From NCBI GenBank assembly GCA_040218875.1, contig JAVJQP010000058.1: 64,000 nucleotides of DNA. One strand, 5' to 3'. The notes below the pieces were generated by a model that saw only the letters and a program-made list of their open reading frames with translations, searched no databases and had not been told where the DNA came from. The position numbers and the translations under genes are program-made. Shown in pieces: positions 1-9,141 of the stretch (position 1 is the first letter of the stretch; each line of letters starts with the position of its first letter). This stretch comes from Coleofasciculus sp937127375 (lineage in GTDB: Bacteria > Cyanobacteriota > Cyanobacteriia > Cyanobacteriales > Coleofasciculaceae).

Positions 1-381
1 CAGGGGAGTATTTACAATTTACCTTATGCTAAGTTGGACAACTCATTTGATAGTGTTATTTCCTGCGAAGTTATTGAACATTTATTTTATCCGAGAGAAC
101 TCCTTAGAGCTGCTAAGAAATGTTTGAAGCCAAATGGCGTTTTAATCATTACCACTCCCTATCACGGCTATTTTAAAAATCTGGTTCTAGCTCTTTCCGG
201 AAAAATGGATAGGCACTTTACCACTCTTTGGGATGGTGGTCATATTAAGTTTTTCTCTCCAAAAACTCTAACTGAGCTATTAAACCAAGAAGACTACACA
301 AACATTAAATTCAAATTTTCCGGCAGATGCCCCTATCTTTGGAAATCAAGGCTCTGTTCCAGCTCTCCAGTGAATAGTTAA
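1..381 (+). CDS. SAM-dependent methyltransferase, 3' part only
   Basis: The reading frame is open from the first base of the window, so the N-terminal part lies outside it. What remains is the second half of a class I methyltransferase fold: the segment SCEVIEHL followed by LKPNGVLIITTP matches the post-motif-II and motif-III strands of Methyltransf_11/23 proteins. The SAM-binding glycine motif is not in view. The next gene is a glycosyltransferase on the same strand 30 bases downstream, so the two are probably co-transcribed in a polysaccharide locus. The substrate cannot be told. Confidence 0.8.
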   Translation, partial: QGSIYNLPYAKLDNSFDSVISCEVIEHLFYPRELLRAAKKCLKPNGVLIITTPYHGYFKNLVLALSGKMDRHFTTLWDGGHIKFFSPKTLTELLNQEDYTNIKFKFSGRCPYLWKSRLCSSSPVNS

Positions 382-411
382 GTTGAAAATTTTCATAGTA
401 ACCTCAGGCTT

Positions 412-1269
412 ATGCTTGAAAAAATAACACCTCTTATTCTGACCTTTAATGAAGCCCCTAACATCGATCGCACTCTGGCAAAACTCACTTGGGCAAAGCA
501 AATCGTCGTTATCGACAGCTACAGTACTGACGAAACCTTGGACATTGTAAAATCCTATCCGCAAACCCAAGTCTTCCAGCGGCAGTTCGATACCCATCAC
601 AACCAGTGGAACTACGGCTTGGCACAAGTGAAAACTGAATGGGTACTCTCCCTCGATGCCGATTACATGCTTACCGACGAACTGATTGCTGAACTTGCGT
701 CTCTTCCCACAGATTCCCCCATAGATGGCTACTTCGCCCGGTTCAAATATTGCGTATTTGGCAAGCCACTACGGGGAACATTACTTCCGCCTCGACAAGT
801 TCTATTTCGACGGGAAAAATCTATTTATCTCGATGACGGACATACCCAGCTACTTCACGTCAGAGGTGAGTCGGGTACACTCAACTCCTATATCTACCAC
901 GACGATCGCAAACCTCTAAGCCGCTGGTTATGGGCGCAAGATCGCTACATGCTGATTGAAAACCAGAAAATCCTGGAAACGTCTCCTGGTGAACTCAGCT
1001 TCGGCGATCGCATTCGGCGGCAAAAAATCCTCGCCCCCTTCGTCATCCTGTTCTACTGTCTGATCTTAAACCTTGGTATTCTCGACGGTTGGTATGGCTG
1101 GTATTATGCACTCCAGCGCACCCTGGCAGAAATTCTACTCTCTATTCGTCTCATCGAAATGGAAAAATTTGAATCTCAAGTACCCACCATGTCGGACAGA
1201 TCTGTTTCCAATATAATCGCAGCAACATCTACCCAATCGGTTAACCCTTCTGTTTTTGTGAAGAAATAG
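412..1269 (+). CDS. Family 2 glycosyltransferase (WaaE/KdtX-like)
   Basis: A 285-residue GT-A glycosyltransferase that would transfer a sugar from a nucleotide donor onto a surface polysaccharide or lipid acceptor. The N-terminus has the GT2 start (PLILTFNEAPNI), the nucleotide-binding IDSYSTDET at about residues 34-42 and the metal-binding Asp pair in LDADY at 81-85. The hydrophobic stretch around residues 205-240 suggests C-terminal membrane association. The short NEAPNI/DSYSTDET pattern is typical of the WaaE subgroup. It follows the methyltransferase fragment closely and converges on the glycosyltransferase at 1317-2660. The exact sugar is unknown. Confidence 0.85.
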   Translation: MLEKITPLILTFNEAPNIDRTLAKLTWAKQIVVIDSYSTDETLDIVKSYPQTQVFQRQFDTHHNQWNYGLAQVKTEWVLSLDADYMLTDELIAELASLPTDSPIDGYFARFKYCVFGKPLRGTLLPPRQVLFRREKSIYLDDGHTQLLHVRGESGTLNSYIYHDDRKPLSRWLWAQDRYMLIENQKILETSPGELSFGDRIRRQKILAPFVILFYCLILNLGILDGWYGWYYALQRTLAEILLSIRLIEMEKFESQVPTMSDRSVSNIIAATSTQSVNPSVFVKK

Positions 1270-1276
1270 CCCCAAT

Positions 1277-1312
1277 GTGCCATAATACATCTCAAACCAT
1301 GCACTATGGCAC
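1277..1312. terminator. Inverted repeat between convergent genes
   Basis: GTGCCATA and TATGGCAC form an 8-bp stem around a 20-base loop, lying exactly between the converging ends of the two glycosyltransferase genes. The position suggests a bidirectional terminator, but there is no strong T-tract. Confidence 0.35.
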
Positions 1313-1316
1313 GTTT

Positions 1317-2660
1317 CTACATTGTTGCCTTATCCCCTGCTTGAGTTATTCTATTCGTTTGATGCCCTTTTTTCCGATCCATTCCATTAGGGCTTGATAC
1401 AAACTCTGAAATGACAGACTGATGAAATAATTTAGAATACTCTCGTGCAATCAAATCGGGGGTAAAATTGGATTGTAAATACCGACGACCGGCTTCACCC
1501 ATACGCTTGACTAATCGTTCATCTATGGACAAGCGTCGAATAAATTCTGCCAAACCCTTCGCATCACCATTACTGAACGCTGCACCACATTCAGCCTCCG
1601 CAATCAGTGTCTGTAAATAAGACTGGGGTTCACAAATCGCAGCGATTGGACGCCCTGCGGCTAAGGCGGCGTAAAGTTTACTGGGGGCGACTAAACCTTC
1701 CATCCCTGAACTAATGCTAACTAAGGATAAATCCCCTGAAGTGAGTGAATAGGGTAGGTTTTGTTTATCTTGATAGGGTAAAAAGCGGCAATTCCTTAAG
1801 CCAAGCAGACGAGTTTGGGTTTCAAAGGCTTCCCGTTTAGCACCATTACCAATAAACACAAACAAAATTGGCTTATTTTGTAACAGTTGGGCTGCGTTGA
1901 GAATCGTTTCCATATCATGGCAGCGACCCATATTTCCGGAATAGAGTACCGTAAACTGATCAACTAGATTGAAGTTTTGGGCAAACCAATTATCCTGTTT
2001 AGCAATGGGTACAATCCAATTGGCATCTGCCCAATTATGAATAACGGTAATTTTGTCGTTCAGGGAGGGACATTTAGCGGCGACATGAGTTTTCATCGAA
2101 GGACTCAAGACCACAATTTGTTGAGCCTGTTTCCAAATATGGCAGTTTACTATATTCCAGAGTTTGACCAGCCAGTGGCGACGAGACACAACATTGAGTT
2201 CGACTGCAACATCTGGATATAAATCATAGACTAAACACACATAAGGTAGTCCAAATAACTTTTTCGCCAAATATCCCAGAATGGGCAAAAAAGGAGGAGC
2301 AGTGGTTAACAGAAGTATGTCTCCCCGACTACGGGTTCTGAGTAAATGCAGTCCAGCCCGCAGACAAAAGATTAGTCCATTCAATGCTTTGCCACGAATA
2401 CGCTTTGACCAAATCCGAGTCGCCCGCGATCGCTGAACGATAAGTTGCTGAAAATACTCTTTGGCTGGTGCTGAGTGGCTTTGAAATGCATAACCTGGTT
2501 GTCCAGTAAACACTCGCACCGACAAACCTTGTTTTCCCAACTCGATAGCCAGTTCTTCTATTAGCTGTCCAGTTGCAGCGTAGTCAGGGGGGTAATATTG
2601 AGTTACGATCGATAATCTGAGAGATTTACTATGCCGTAGGGGAGTCTCACTATTGCTCAT
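1317..2660 (-). CDS. Family 4 glycosyltransferase (WbuB-like)
   Basis: A 447-residue GT-B glycosyltransferase. The N-terminal half carries IVTQYYPPDYAATGQL, the acceptor-domain start typical of WbuB/WcaI-type enzymes. The C-terminal donor domain has LYSGNMGRCHDMETI and SGMEGLVAPSKLYAALAAG, where the usual E-x7-E region lies. The length fits the family. It is transcribed away from the Wzc-like gene at 3253 and probably shares the 592-base divergent control region. It most likely adds a sugar during exopolysaccharide or O-antigen assembly at the cytoplasmic membrane; donor and acceptor are not predictable. Confidence 0.87.
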   Translation of the reverse strand: MSNSETPLRHSKSLRLSIVTQYYPPDYAATGQLIEELAIELGKQGLSVRVFTGQPGYAFQSHSAPAKEYFQQLIVQRSRATRIWSKRIRGKALNGLIFCLRAGLHLLRTRSRGDILLLTTAPPFLPILGYLAKKLFGLPYVCLVYDLYPDVAVELNVVSRRHWLVKLWNIVNCHIWKQAQQIVVLSPSMKTHVAAKCPSLNDKITVIHNWADANWIVPIAKQDNWFAQNFNLVDQFTVLYSGNMGRCHDMETILNAAQLLQNKPILFVFIGNGAKREAFETQTRLLGLRNCRFLPYQDKQNLPYSLTSGDLSLVSISSGMEGLVAPSKLYAALAAGRPIAAICEPQSYLQTLIAEAECGAAFSNGDAKGLAEFIRRLSIDERLVKRMGEAGRRYLQSNFTPDLIAREYSKLFHQSVISEFVSSPNGMDRKKGHQTNRITQAGDKATM

Positions 2661-3252
2661 GTTTCTGTGTTACTGACTGGGATCTAAAATAGATATCAGA
2701 TTACGCTAAAATTTACATATTGATTTGCTACTATCCGGACTAGATTAGCACTCAATTTTATGAATTTATCAAGTCTTTGATTAACTTTACCTATTTATGT
2801 TATTTTACTTGTTAACCTAATGCATGAAGATTTGATAAATACTCCGGACTTAAACATTGATGTCAGTATTAAGAGTTTATCATTCATCTAAATGAGGTGA
2901 TTGCCTTAATTTTAGACATCACCACATTTTAACGAAAATTTCCACCACGTTTGGATAGATTTATAGTGGTTTGCCCATCCACCGCCGCGATAGGCAAGAT
3001 TAGTAAACTCAAAATGCCTACACCCTGACCCAGCTAAAGATTATCCTGATTAAACGCACCAGCGCTGTATCTGTAAGTAGTCATTATGATCAGCGTACAC
3101 TAAAACATCTTAAAAAGTTCTTCTCCTCCTGTGGTCGGGAGTTCTAGCTGCTTACGAGGTTCAACATTCCTGCATCCCCACCCTTTCTGGGATAAGGAAT
3201 TTAATCGTCCACTATTCGCGTCAGTTTGAGAAACGCCAACGTTTAACGAATT
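2661..3252. other. Divergent intergenic region
   Basis: 592 AT-rich bases between the divergent GT4 and Wzc-like genes. No coding potential was seen on either strand. It must hold the promoters of both genes and a leader of the Wzc-like gene, but I could not assign -10/-35 boxes with confidence. Confidence 0.5.
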
Positions 3253-5550
3253 ATGGGTTCAAATGGAGAATATCAGCCGTTACCACCCAATCGTAATGGA
3301 CAACTACCGTCAGAACTGTCCAGCCTCTCCCTGTATGAGTTAGTTGAGACAGAGGACGACAAGCTGGATTTGCGTAAGATTCTAGCGGTAGCGCGGCGAC
3401 GGGCATGGGTTGTCGTTGGGATGGCGATCGCGGTAACATCGGGAATTGTCACGAAAGTCTTGCAGCAGACGCCCAACTACGAAGGTAAGTTTCAGTTATT
3501 AGTTGGGTCAGTTTCCGGTGAAGATCACTTCGATCAGATTAGTGAATCCCTGAATCAATCCTCTGGGGTTCAAACCAATAGTATTGATTACGACACCCAG
3601 ATTCAGGTGCTGTGGAGTCCTCAAGTGATGACTCCGATTGTCGAACAAATTCAGTCTCGCTATCCAGAAATTGACTATAATACGCTTCGCCGCCAATTGG
3701 CGATTAATCAGTTACAAGAAACGAAAATATTAGAAGTACGCTACCAAGATTCTGATCCGGAAAAAATTCAATTTATTTTAGAGCAAATTGCCCAAGGCTA
3801 TGTAAACTACTCACTCTCTGAACAACAGACGAGTACACGACAGGGGATTGAGTTTGTCGAAGAGCAACTGCCTAAACTTCAGGGGCGGGTGGATACTCTC
3901 CAGCAAAAGCTACAACGATTTCGCCAAGAAAATATATTAGTTGATCCTGATAGTCAGGGTCAAGTCTTGACCAATCGAGTTAGCGCCATCGTCCAAGAAC
4001 GTCAAGATACCCAAACTAAACTGGATGAAGCCCGCACCCTGGCGGTACAACTGCAAAGTCAATTAAGGGAATTAGGACTATCTCCAGAACAAGCGATCGC
4101 GGCTTCCGCCCTCTCCGAAGCCCCGCGTTATCAGCAGTTGCTGAATCAGTTGACGGAGATCGAAAGTCAAATTGCTAGTGAATCGGCGCGGTTTACCGAA
4201 CAGAGTCCCACGATTCAGGCGCTACGAGAGAAGCAACAAAATTTACTTCCTCTGCTGAGTCAGGAAGCCGGAACTGTTTTGGGGGCAAATGCTAGTGCTG
4301 TACCCGAAAATCCGGCATCTCTGGCATCTCCGAGTTCCTTACGTTCGATACTGACTCAGCAGCTTGTAGAGACGACAAATCAAATTAATATGCTAGAAGT
4401 GCGGGCAGGTGCGATCGCTAAAGCGGAACGGTTGATGAGTCAGCAACTGAAGAATTTGGCAGTGGTTGCCCGTCAGTATACGGATTTACAGCGGGAGTTG
4501 AAAGTCGCCACCGAGAGTTTGAACCGCTTTCTGGCGGTGCGAGAAACGCTACAAATTGAAGCCGCCCAAAAGACATTACCTTGGCAGCTTATTGCCCAAC
4601 CCCAACAACCTCAAACACCAATCTCTCCCGACGTCCCCCGTGGTTTGGTGTTTGGGGCGGTGGCTGGATTGCTGGCAGGTGCTGGGGCGGGGTTTTTAGC
4701 GGAAAAATTAGACAAGGTATTTCACTCAGCCGAGGAGTTGAAGGAAAAGACAGGGTTAGCGGTTTTGGGTACGATTCCTTTTCACAAGCCTCTGAAAAAA
4801 CAGAGTAAACTCGCAAAAACAGCCGGGAAACCGGAAACTCCGCTATTGGCATCTTCTATAAGTCAATCCACTTATCGCTATCATGCTTCTCCATTTTTAG
4901 AGGCTTTTCGTTCGCTTCAGACGAATCTTCAGTTTATTAGTCCCGATCAACCGATTCGTTCGGTGGTAATCAGTTCAGCAGTTCCCGCTGATGGCAAATC
5001 CACTATAGCGACTTTTATGGCACAAGCTGCCGCCGCCATGGGACAACGGGTATTATTGGTGGATGCCGATTTGCGGCGTCCGCAGCTCCATCTGAGGACG
5101 GATTTACCCAATGTTTGGGGATTGAGTCATGTTATTTCCAGTGACATTAATGTGAAAGATGTGATTCAGCCATCACCGTTGGAGGAGAATCTATTGGTGT
5201 TAACCGCCGGACAAATTCCCCCTGATCCGACTCGACTCCTCTGTTCTCAAAAAATGCAGCATTTAGTTGAGTCGTTTCAAGAAATGTTTGATTTAGTGAT
5301 TTTTGATACACCCCCGATGTTAGGTTTAGCCGATGCGCGGTTATTGGCAGCGCATACCGATGGAATTGTTATGGTGGTGGGATTAGGAAGAACGGATCGG
5401 ACGGTATTAATGCAGGTGTTATCTGGATTGAAAACCTCTCATGCCAGAGTTTTGGGAGTGGTGGCGAATGGGGTTAAAAATTACACTACGAGTTCTTATG
5501 ATTATTATCATCGCTATTATGGGAAGATGCCCCAGGAAACGACAGTGTAG
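3253..5550 (+). CDS. Polysaccharide co-polymerase / BY-type tyrosine kinase (Wzc-like)
   Basis: A 765-residue inner-membrane protein controlling chain length and export of exopolysaccharide. A Wzz domain lies between two membrane segments, about residues 51-68 and 463-483, with a periplasmic coiled coil between. The cytoplasmic C-terminal half is a BY-kinase: Walker A (VPADGKST, about 577-584), Walker A' (LLVDADLRRP, about 601-610), Walker B (LVIFDTPP, about 680-687) and a C-terminal tyrosine cluster (about 745-757) that is the usual autophosphorylation site. The flanking glycosyltransferases support an exopolysaccharide role. Fusion of Wzz and kinase domains is normal in cyanobacteria and proteobacteria. 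Confidence 0.93.
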   Translation: MGSNGEYQPLPPNRNGQLPSELSSLSLYELVETEDDKLDLRKILAVARRRAWVVVGMAIAVTSGIVTKVLQQTPNYEGKFQLLVGSVSGEDHFDQISESLNQSSGVQTNSIDYDTQIQVLWSPQVMTPIVEQIQSRYPEIDYNTLRRQLAINQLQETKILEVRYQDSDPEKIQFILEQIAQGYVNYSLSEQQTSTRQGIEFVEEQLPKLQGRVDTLQQKLQRFRQENILVDPDSQGQVLTNRVSAIVQERQDTQTKLDEARTLAVQLQSQLRELGLSPEQAIAASALSEAPRYQQLLNQLTEIESQIASESARFTEQSPTIQALREKQQNLLPLLSQEAGTVLGANASAVPENPASLASPSSLRSILTQQLVETTNQINMLEVRAGAIAKAERLMSQQLKNLAVVARQYTDLQRELKVATESLNRFLAVRETLQIEAAQKTLPWQLIAQPQQPQTPISPDVPRGLVFGAVAGLLAGAGAGFLAEKLDKVFHSAEELKEKTGLAVLGTIPFHKPLKKQSKLAKTAGKPETPLLASSISQSTYRYHASPFLEAFRSLQTNLQFISPDQPIRSVVISSAVPADGKSTIATFMAQAAAAMGQRVLLVDADLRRPQLHLRTDLPNVWGLSHVISSDINVKDVIQPSPLEENLLVLTAGQIPPDPTRLLCSQKMQHLVESFQEMFDLVIFDTPPMLGLADARLLAAHTDGIVMVVGLGRTDRTVLMQVLSGLKTSHARVLGVVANGVKNYTTSSYDYYHRYYGKMPQETTV

Positions 5551-5956
5551 AGTAGGTGAAAATCATTATTTGTTATTTGTAAGGTGAAATATTTCTTACT
5601 GTGCAAGGGAGACAAGGGAAATTGTAGGGGCGGGTTTAGCCACTCAGTCAGATGAGCTAACCGTTAACCTCTCAACAAAACCCGCCCTTCTCCAGGGTGG
5701 CAGTACTTTTAATGCAAATGCAAACCTCTTCTACAAGCCTTATTTTGGTGGGTTACGGCGGATAGTTCATTAAATGGTTATTGGTGTTGTTTAAGTCCCC
5801 GCCTAACCCACCCTACCGGACTGACACAGCTAAAATTGTGGAATAGATTTGACGTTTAAACCGGGCGCAAGCCTTGCGCCCCTACAATGCTAATCCACCA
5901 ATTAAGGTGTGCCACGCCACTACAAATTCCAACGAATTCTACTTTTATGGGCGTAG
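5551..5956. repeat. Intergenic region filled with dispersed palindromic repeats
   Basis: Three kinds of repeat lie here. At 5624-5688 there is an element bounded by GTAGGGGCGGGTTT and AAACCCGCCCT. At 5747-5816 GGTGGGTTACGGCGG is paired with CCGCCTAACCCACC. At 5821-5885 there is a segment that recurs at 54613-54670, ending in the palindrome GGGCGCAAGCCTTGCGCCC. All recur elsewhere in the window. No gene was seen. Confidence 0.75.
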
Positions 5957-6640
5957 TTATCGTTCCGATAAAATCCGTAATCTTTCTGGATTTAATATCT
6001 GAATTCTCGACCCTTGAATTGAAATCAATTCTTCCTGACTCAATTTGGCAAATACCCGTGATAATGTTTCAGGAATCGTTCCTAATAAAGAGGCTAACTG
6101 AGTCTTGGTTATATCTAATTTTACGTGATTGGAATGCTCAGACTGAGCGTTTAAATAGAGCAAATAAGCCGCCAAACGTCCGGGTACTTCCTTTAACGAT
6201 AAATCTTCAATTAATCGGGCAAAATGTCGCAAATGCCGCGCAAAAACGGCTAACATATTAATCGCTATCTTTGGCTGTTTTTCTAACAATTCTAAGAAAG
6301 CATCGCGCCCAAAAAATAACAATTCCGTTTTCTCTAACGCTGTAGCCGATGCGGGAAAGCATTCGCCATCAAAAGCGGGGACTTCGGCAAAATGTTCTCC
6401 TACCCCAAAAAATTCTAATATTTGTTCTTTCCCTTCCGCTGATAACTTAAATACTTTTACTCGACCGGATTTCACGACAAAGAATCCGCTACCGTCCTCC
6501 CCTTCAACAAAAATTACCTCACCTTTGTGATAGGATTTAGCGATCGCAATGGTCGCGATCGCGTCTAACTGCTCATCCGGTAAACCTCGCCAGAGTTGCG
6601 TATTGGCGAGAAAGTCACGCTGTTGAGAGGGTTGACTCAC
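5957..6640 (-). CDS. Crp/Fnr-family transcriptional regulator
   Basis: A 227-residue regulator. Residues about 15-130 form a cyclic-nucleotide-binding-type beta barrel (KGEVIFVEGEDGSGFFVVKSGRVKVF). A dimerisation helix follows, then a C-terminal winged helix-turn-helix (TKTQLASLLGTIPETLSRVF, about 174-193) with the TxETxSR recognition-helix pattern of the family. It lacks an N-terminal Cys cluster, so it is not an iron-sulfur Fnr. It does not read as NtcA. Ligand and targets are unknown. The gene upstream on the same strand is reached across a 32-base gap in the opposite direction of transcription from its stop. Confidence 0.88.
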   Translation of the reverse strand: MSQPSQQRDFLANTQLWRGLPDEQLDAIATIAIAKSYHKGEVIFVEGEDGSGFFVVKSGRVKVFKLSAEGKEQILEFFGVGEHFAEVPAFDGECFPASATALEKTELLFFGRDAFLELLEKQPKIAINMLAVFARHLRHFARLIEDLSLKEVPGRLAAYLLYLNAQSEHSNHVKLDITKTQLASLLGTIPETLSRVFAKLSQEELISIQGSRIQILNPERLRILSER

Positions 6641-6672
6641 GGTGCAAAATGTGTTACTTGGCTGAAAACGGT

Positions 6673-6942
6673 TTACTGATAACAGTAGCCCAGATTTGCC
6701 GAACTAACATAGCCGTCTATTGGTCTTTCAATTGGCACCCAACCATTCGGCTGTTGTCGTATATTCAGCATTGTATTAACATCAACCTCTCGGCAATCGT
6801 TCATTTGGGCAATCTGATACTCATCAGAACCCTGTACAGATGGCGATTGATTGGCACTAGCAACTTTTGGAAAAATGGTCAGTGCCAGTGAGTAGATGGT
6901 TGTAAATCCTAGGAGTTGCCACGTTTTTTTCGGATAGTTCAT
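6673..6942 (-). CDS. Small secreted SH3-like protein, apparently shortened
   Basis: An 89-residue protein with an N-terminal signal peptide (hydrophobic run about 10-22, then IFPKVASANQ). The start is well supported by AAAGGAGGA 12 bases upstream of the ATG. The mature part resembles the bacterial SH3 domain common in cyanobacterial exported proteins: MLNIRQQP at its start and WVPIERPIDGYVSSANL at its end. The segment normally between these (the G-x-V and NGD loops, roughly 20 residues) is missing, so the domain may have lost its core in frame. It lies upstream of the Crp/Fnr gene on the same strand with a 32-base gap. Function unknown. Confidence 0.65.
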   Translation of the reverse strand: MNYPKKTWQLLGFTTIYSLALTIFPKVASANQSPSVQGSDEYQIAQMNDCREVDVNTMLNIRQQPNGWVPIERPIDGYVSSANLGYCYQ

Positions 6943-7086
6943 TGGATCTACTTCCTCCTTTAATACTTCTATACACCCCCTAATTTTCTATAAATTGAAA
7001 GTAACCTCATCTATCTTAAGTTGAATATAAACAGAACAGGGAAAGGGAATAGGAAAAAGCTACAGCTAAATTTAAGGATTATCCTC

Positions 7087-7152
7087 GTAGGGGCGCAAGG
7101 CTTGCGCCCCTAAATTCCGCTTGCGCCCCTAAATTCCGCCCGGTTTGCGCCC
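7087..7152. repeat. GGGCGCAAG/CTTGCGCCC palindromic repeat
   Basis: GTAGGGGCGCAAGGCTTGCGCCCC is followed by two short direct repeats of TTGCGCCCCTAAATTCCGC and a third partial unit. Related copies occur at 5868-5885, 9216-9230 and 37488-37505. It sits just beyond the stop codon of the gene at 7155-7718. Confidence 0.7.
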
Positions 7153-7154
7153 AG

Positions 7155-7718
7155 TTATGAAGCTGTGGCGGAAATTTGTCCAATAATATCAGCCAAGCGA
7201 TCGCGTACCTGAAGCATCGCATCCGCTATTTCTTGATCAAGAAGGCTCGGGTTTTCCCGGAGTGTGAGAATCTGTTGTTTAAGCTGTTGCAGTTGTTCTA
7301 ACTGCTCTTGTTCCACATCCTCACTATCAATCGCGGCTTCGAGTTGAGAGAATTGCTCATCATTTTGCATCAACGACTCAATCTGTTCTCGTTGGGCAAG
7401 CAGTTGCGCGATCGCATTGTAGTACGCTTGAATCACCCGCACCCGCGCATAAGACTGATTGGCTTCTTCTTGTTGTCCTAAAGCCGATAACACCCGAGAA
7501 CGCCCATACCAAGGAATCACGTCATCTGGATGCATTTCAATGGCTTGATCACAAGCACTCAGAGATGTCTCTCCTTGGAGTTCCAAACATTCCTGCACCA
7601 AAGCATTAAACGTATCAGTTCTAGGGGAAAGGGTTTCAGCCGCCGTCACCGGGGGCATATAGAGTCCCAGCACTAATACTACTGTAATAATTACCTGCCA
7701 GAGTCTTGAAAGGTTCAT
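7155..7718 (-). CDS. Exported TPR-like coiled-coil protein of unknown function
   Basis: A 187-residue protein with a clear signal peptide (hydrophobic residues about 7-26, VTAAE cleavage region). Residues about 35-95 contain a degenerate tetratricopeptide-like pair (ACDQAIEMHPDDVIPWYGRSRVLSALGQQEEANQSYARV). The rest is a Gln/Glu-rich coiled coil (about 105-175). AAAGAAGAAAT upstream of the ATG is a plausible ribosome site. It probably acts in the periplasm or thylakoid lumen as a scaffold, but no specific family is recognised. Confidence 0.7.
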   Translation of the reverse strand: MNLSRLWQVIITVVLVLGLYMPPVTAAETLSPRTDTFNALVQECLELQGETSLSACDQAIEMHPDDVIPWYGRSRVLSALGQQEEANQSYARVRVIQAYYNAIAQLLAQREQIESLMQNDEQFSQLEAAIDSEDVEQEQLEQLQQLKQQILTLRENPSLLDQEIADAMLQVRDRLADIIGQISATAS

Positions 7719-8243
7719 GGAGATTTCTTCTTTATGGATACATAACTGTTCTACCCTAACGAATGTTAACGTTGACCGAGAAAGTTGGTTAATAATCCGC
7801 CAAGAAGTCTCCCTCTCCCCCGTAATTGAGTGTTTTCTTCCCCCGCTTTCCCCGCTTTCCCCGCTTCCCCCGCTCCCCCCGCTCCCCCCGCTCCCCCTGC
7901 TTCCCCCGCTCCCCCTGCTCCCCCCGCTCCCCCTGCTTCCCCCGCTCCCCCTGCTTCCCCCGCTCCCCCCGCTTCCCCCGCTCCCCCTGCTTCCCCCGCT
8001 CCCCCTGCTTCCCCCGCTCCCTCATCTTCCGTTCCCCCCAGTCGTTGACAAATTGTCAAAGTTTGAAACCCCGATACCCAGTATCCTTATTTTTAGAAGG
8101 CACAAATACGATAACGTTCAGGACTGATGCATTGTCAGGGAAACAACTACTACTTCCGGGGCTTGGGGAATTTACCCCAATATGGCTCCGACTCTCCTGC
8201 AATGGCGAAAGTCGCATCTTAACCACTCACAACGATTGAAACC
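7719..8243. repeat. C-rich 9-base tandem repeat tract (about 7838-8030)
   Basis: The core consists of about twenty degenerate 9-base units, alternating CCCCCTGCT, TCCCCCGCT and CTTCCCCCG. Because the unit is a multiple of three, every frame stays open and yields Pro/Ala/Ser, Pro/Arg/Ser or Gly/Glu repeats. None has a credible start or composition, so I treat it as non-coding. A similar tract lies at 23996-24235. The remainder, before the stress-protein gene at 8244, shows nothing recognisable. Confidence 0.8.
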
Positions 8244-9092
8244 ATGATTGAAAAAATTTTGCTTGCTGTTGCCGGTCGGGGATTATGTGAAGAAATGTTT
8301 AATATGTTGACCGAAATCCCGATCATGCAACAAGTATCGGTTACGGTTCTCCATGTAGTCACCCCCCAAGTTAGTGCTGACGCCATGTCAGCCAAACTAG
8401 AAGAGGGCGGCAAGATTTTGGCAGACGCCGTTAAGTCTCTCAAAATCGATCCCAACAAAATCACACCCCGACTCAAACAGGGAGATCCCAAAGACGTAGT
8501 GCTGCAAGTAGCTCAGGAAGAGCAATCTGACCTGATCATTATGGGTTCCAGAGGACTCAAACGATTGGAATCCATCTTGGAAAACTCGGTTAGCCAATAT
8601 GTTTTCCAATTGTCCTCTCGTCCCATGTTATTGGTGAAAGACGAGATCTACGTCAAACGGATCAACCGAGTCATGGTGTCTATGAATAAATCAGAGAGTG
8701 CCAAGCAAAGCTTGGATTTGGCGCTGTCTCTGATTCGGGACGTCAAAGGCGGTCAACTGTATTTGGTTCACGTCAACCCTGACCAAAAAACGCCATCGGG
8801 TGAACCGATAACCACTCCTGAAACCGATCCGGTTTTGGCATCGGCTGCAGCAGAAGCGAAAAAGCAAGGTGTTGCCTATAAATGTATTAATAGTAAGGGT
8901 CAGGCGGGACGAGAGATTTGTCGCTTGGCAGATGAAATGAATGTGGACTTGTTAGTCCTGGGTTCTCCTGAACGCCGTCCCACCATTGCTAAGTCTCTCC
9001 CTGATTTAGACCGATTGCTGGGGACTTCCCTGTCTGACTATGTGCGGGTGTATGCGAATTGTCCCGTGCTATTAACCCGTACACCGGATTGA
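8244..9092 (+). CDS. Universal stress protein with two UspA domains
   Basis: A 282-residue cytoplasmic protein made of two UspA folds, about residues 1-130 and 140-280. Domain 1 ends with IMGSRGLKRLESILENSVSQYV, close to the G-2X-G-9X-G-S ATP-binding motif. Domain 2 has VLGSPERRP with an insertion before LLGTSLSDYV, so its nucleotide loop is altered. The tandem form is common in cyanobacteria. The start lacks a strong ribosome site. The last 21 codons are repeated downstream at 9142-9204 beyond a palindromic element. Confidence 0.9.
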   Translation: MIEKILLAVAGRGLCEEMFNMLTEIPIMQQVSVTVLHVVTPQVSADAMSAKLEEGGKILADAVKSLKIDPNKITPRLKQGDPKDVVLQVAQEEQSDLIIMGSRGLKRLESILENSVSQYVFQLSSRPMLLVKDEIYVKRINRVMVSMNKSESAKQSLDLALSLIRDVKGGQLYLVHVNPDQKTPSGEPITTPETDPVLASAAAEAKKQGVAYKCINSKGQAGREICRLADEMNVDLLVLGSPERRPTIAKSLPDLDRLLGTSLSDYVRVYANCPVLLTRTPD

Positions 9093-9117
9093 GTAAAATG
9101 GCACGCTCCTTAAGGTT

Positions 9118-9134
9118 GGTGGGCAATGCCCACC
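9118..9134. repeat. GGTGGGCAATGCCCACC palindrome
   Basis: One of four copies of a short palindromic element in the window (others at 16580, 42828 and 48586). On the minus strand it reads GTAGGGTGGGCATTGCCC and continues into CCTTAAGG, matching the flanks of the copies at 16580 and 48586. Confidence 0.8.
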
Positions 9135-9141
9135 CTACTCA

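Noticed and set aside
7717..8127. Open frames through the C-rich tract giving Pro-rich (plus) or Gly/Glu-rich (minus) proteins
   Set aside because: The 9-base repeat keeps all frames open; there is no ribosome site and no conserved domain, so this is a repeat artefact.
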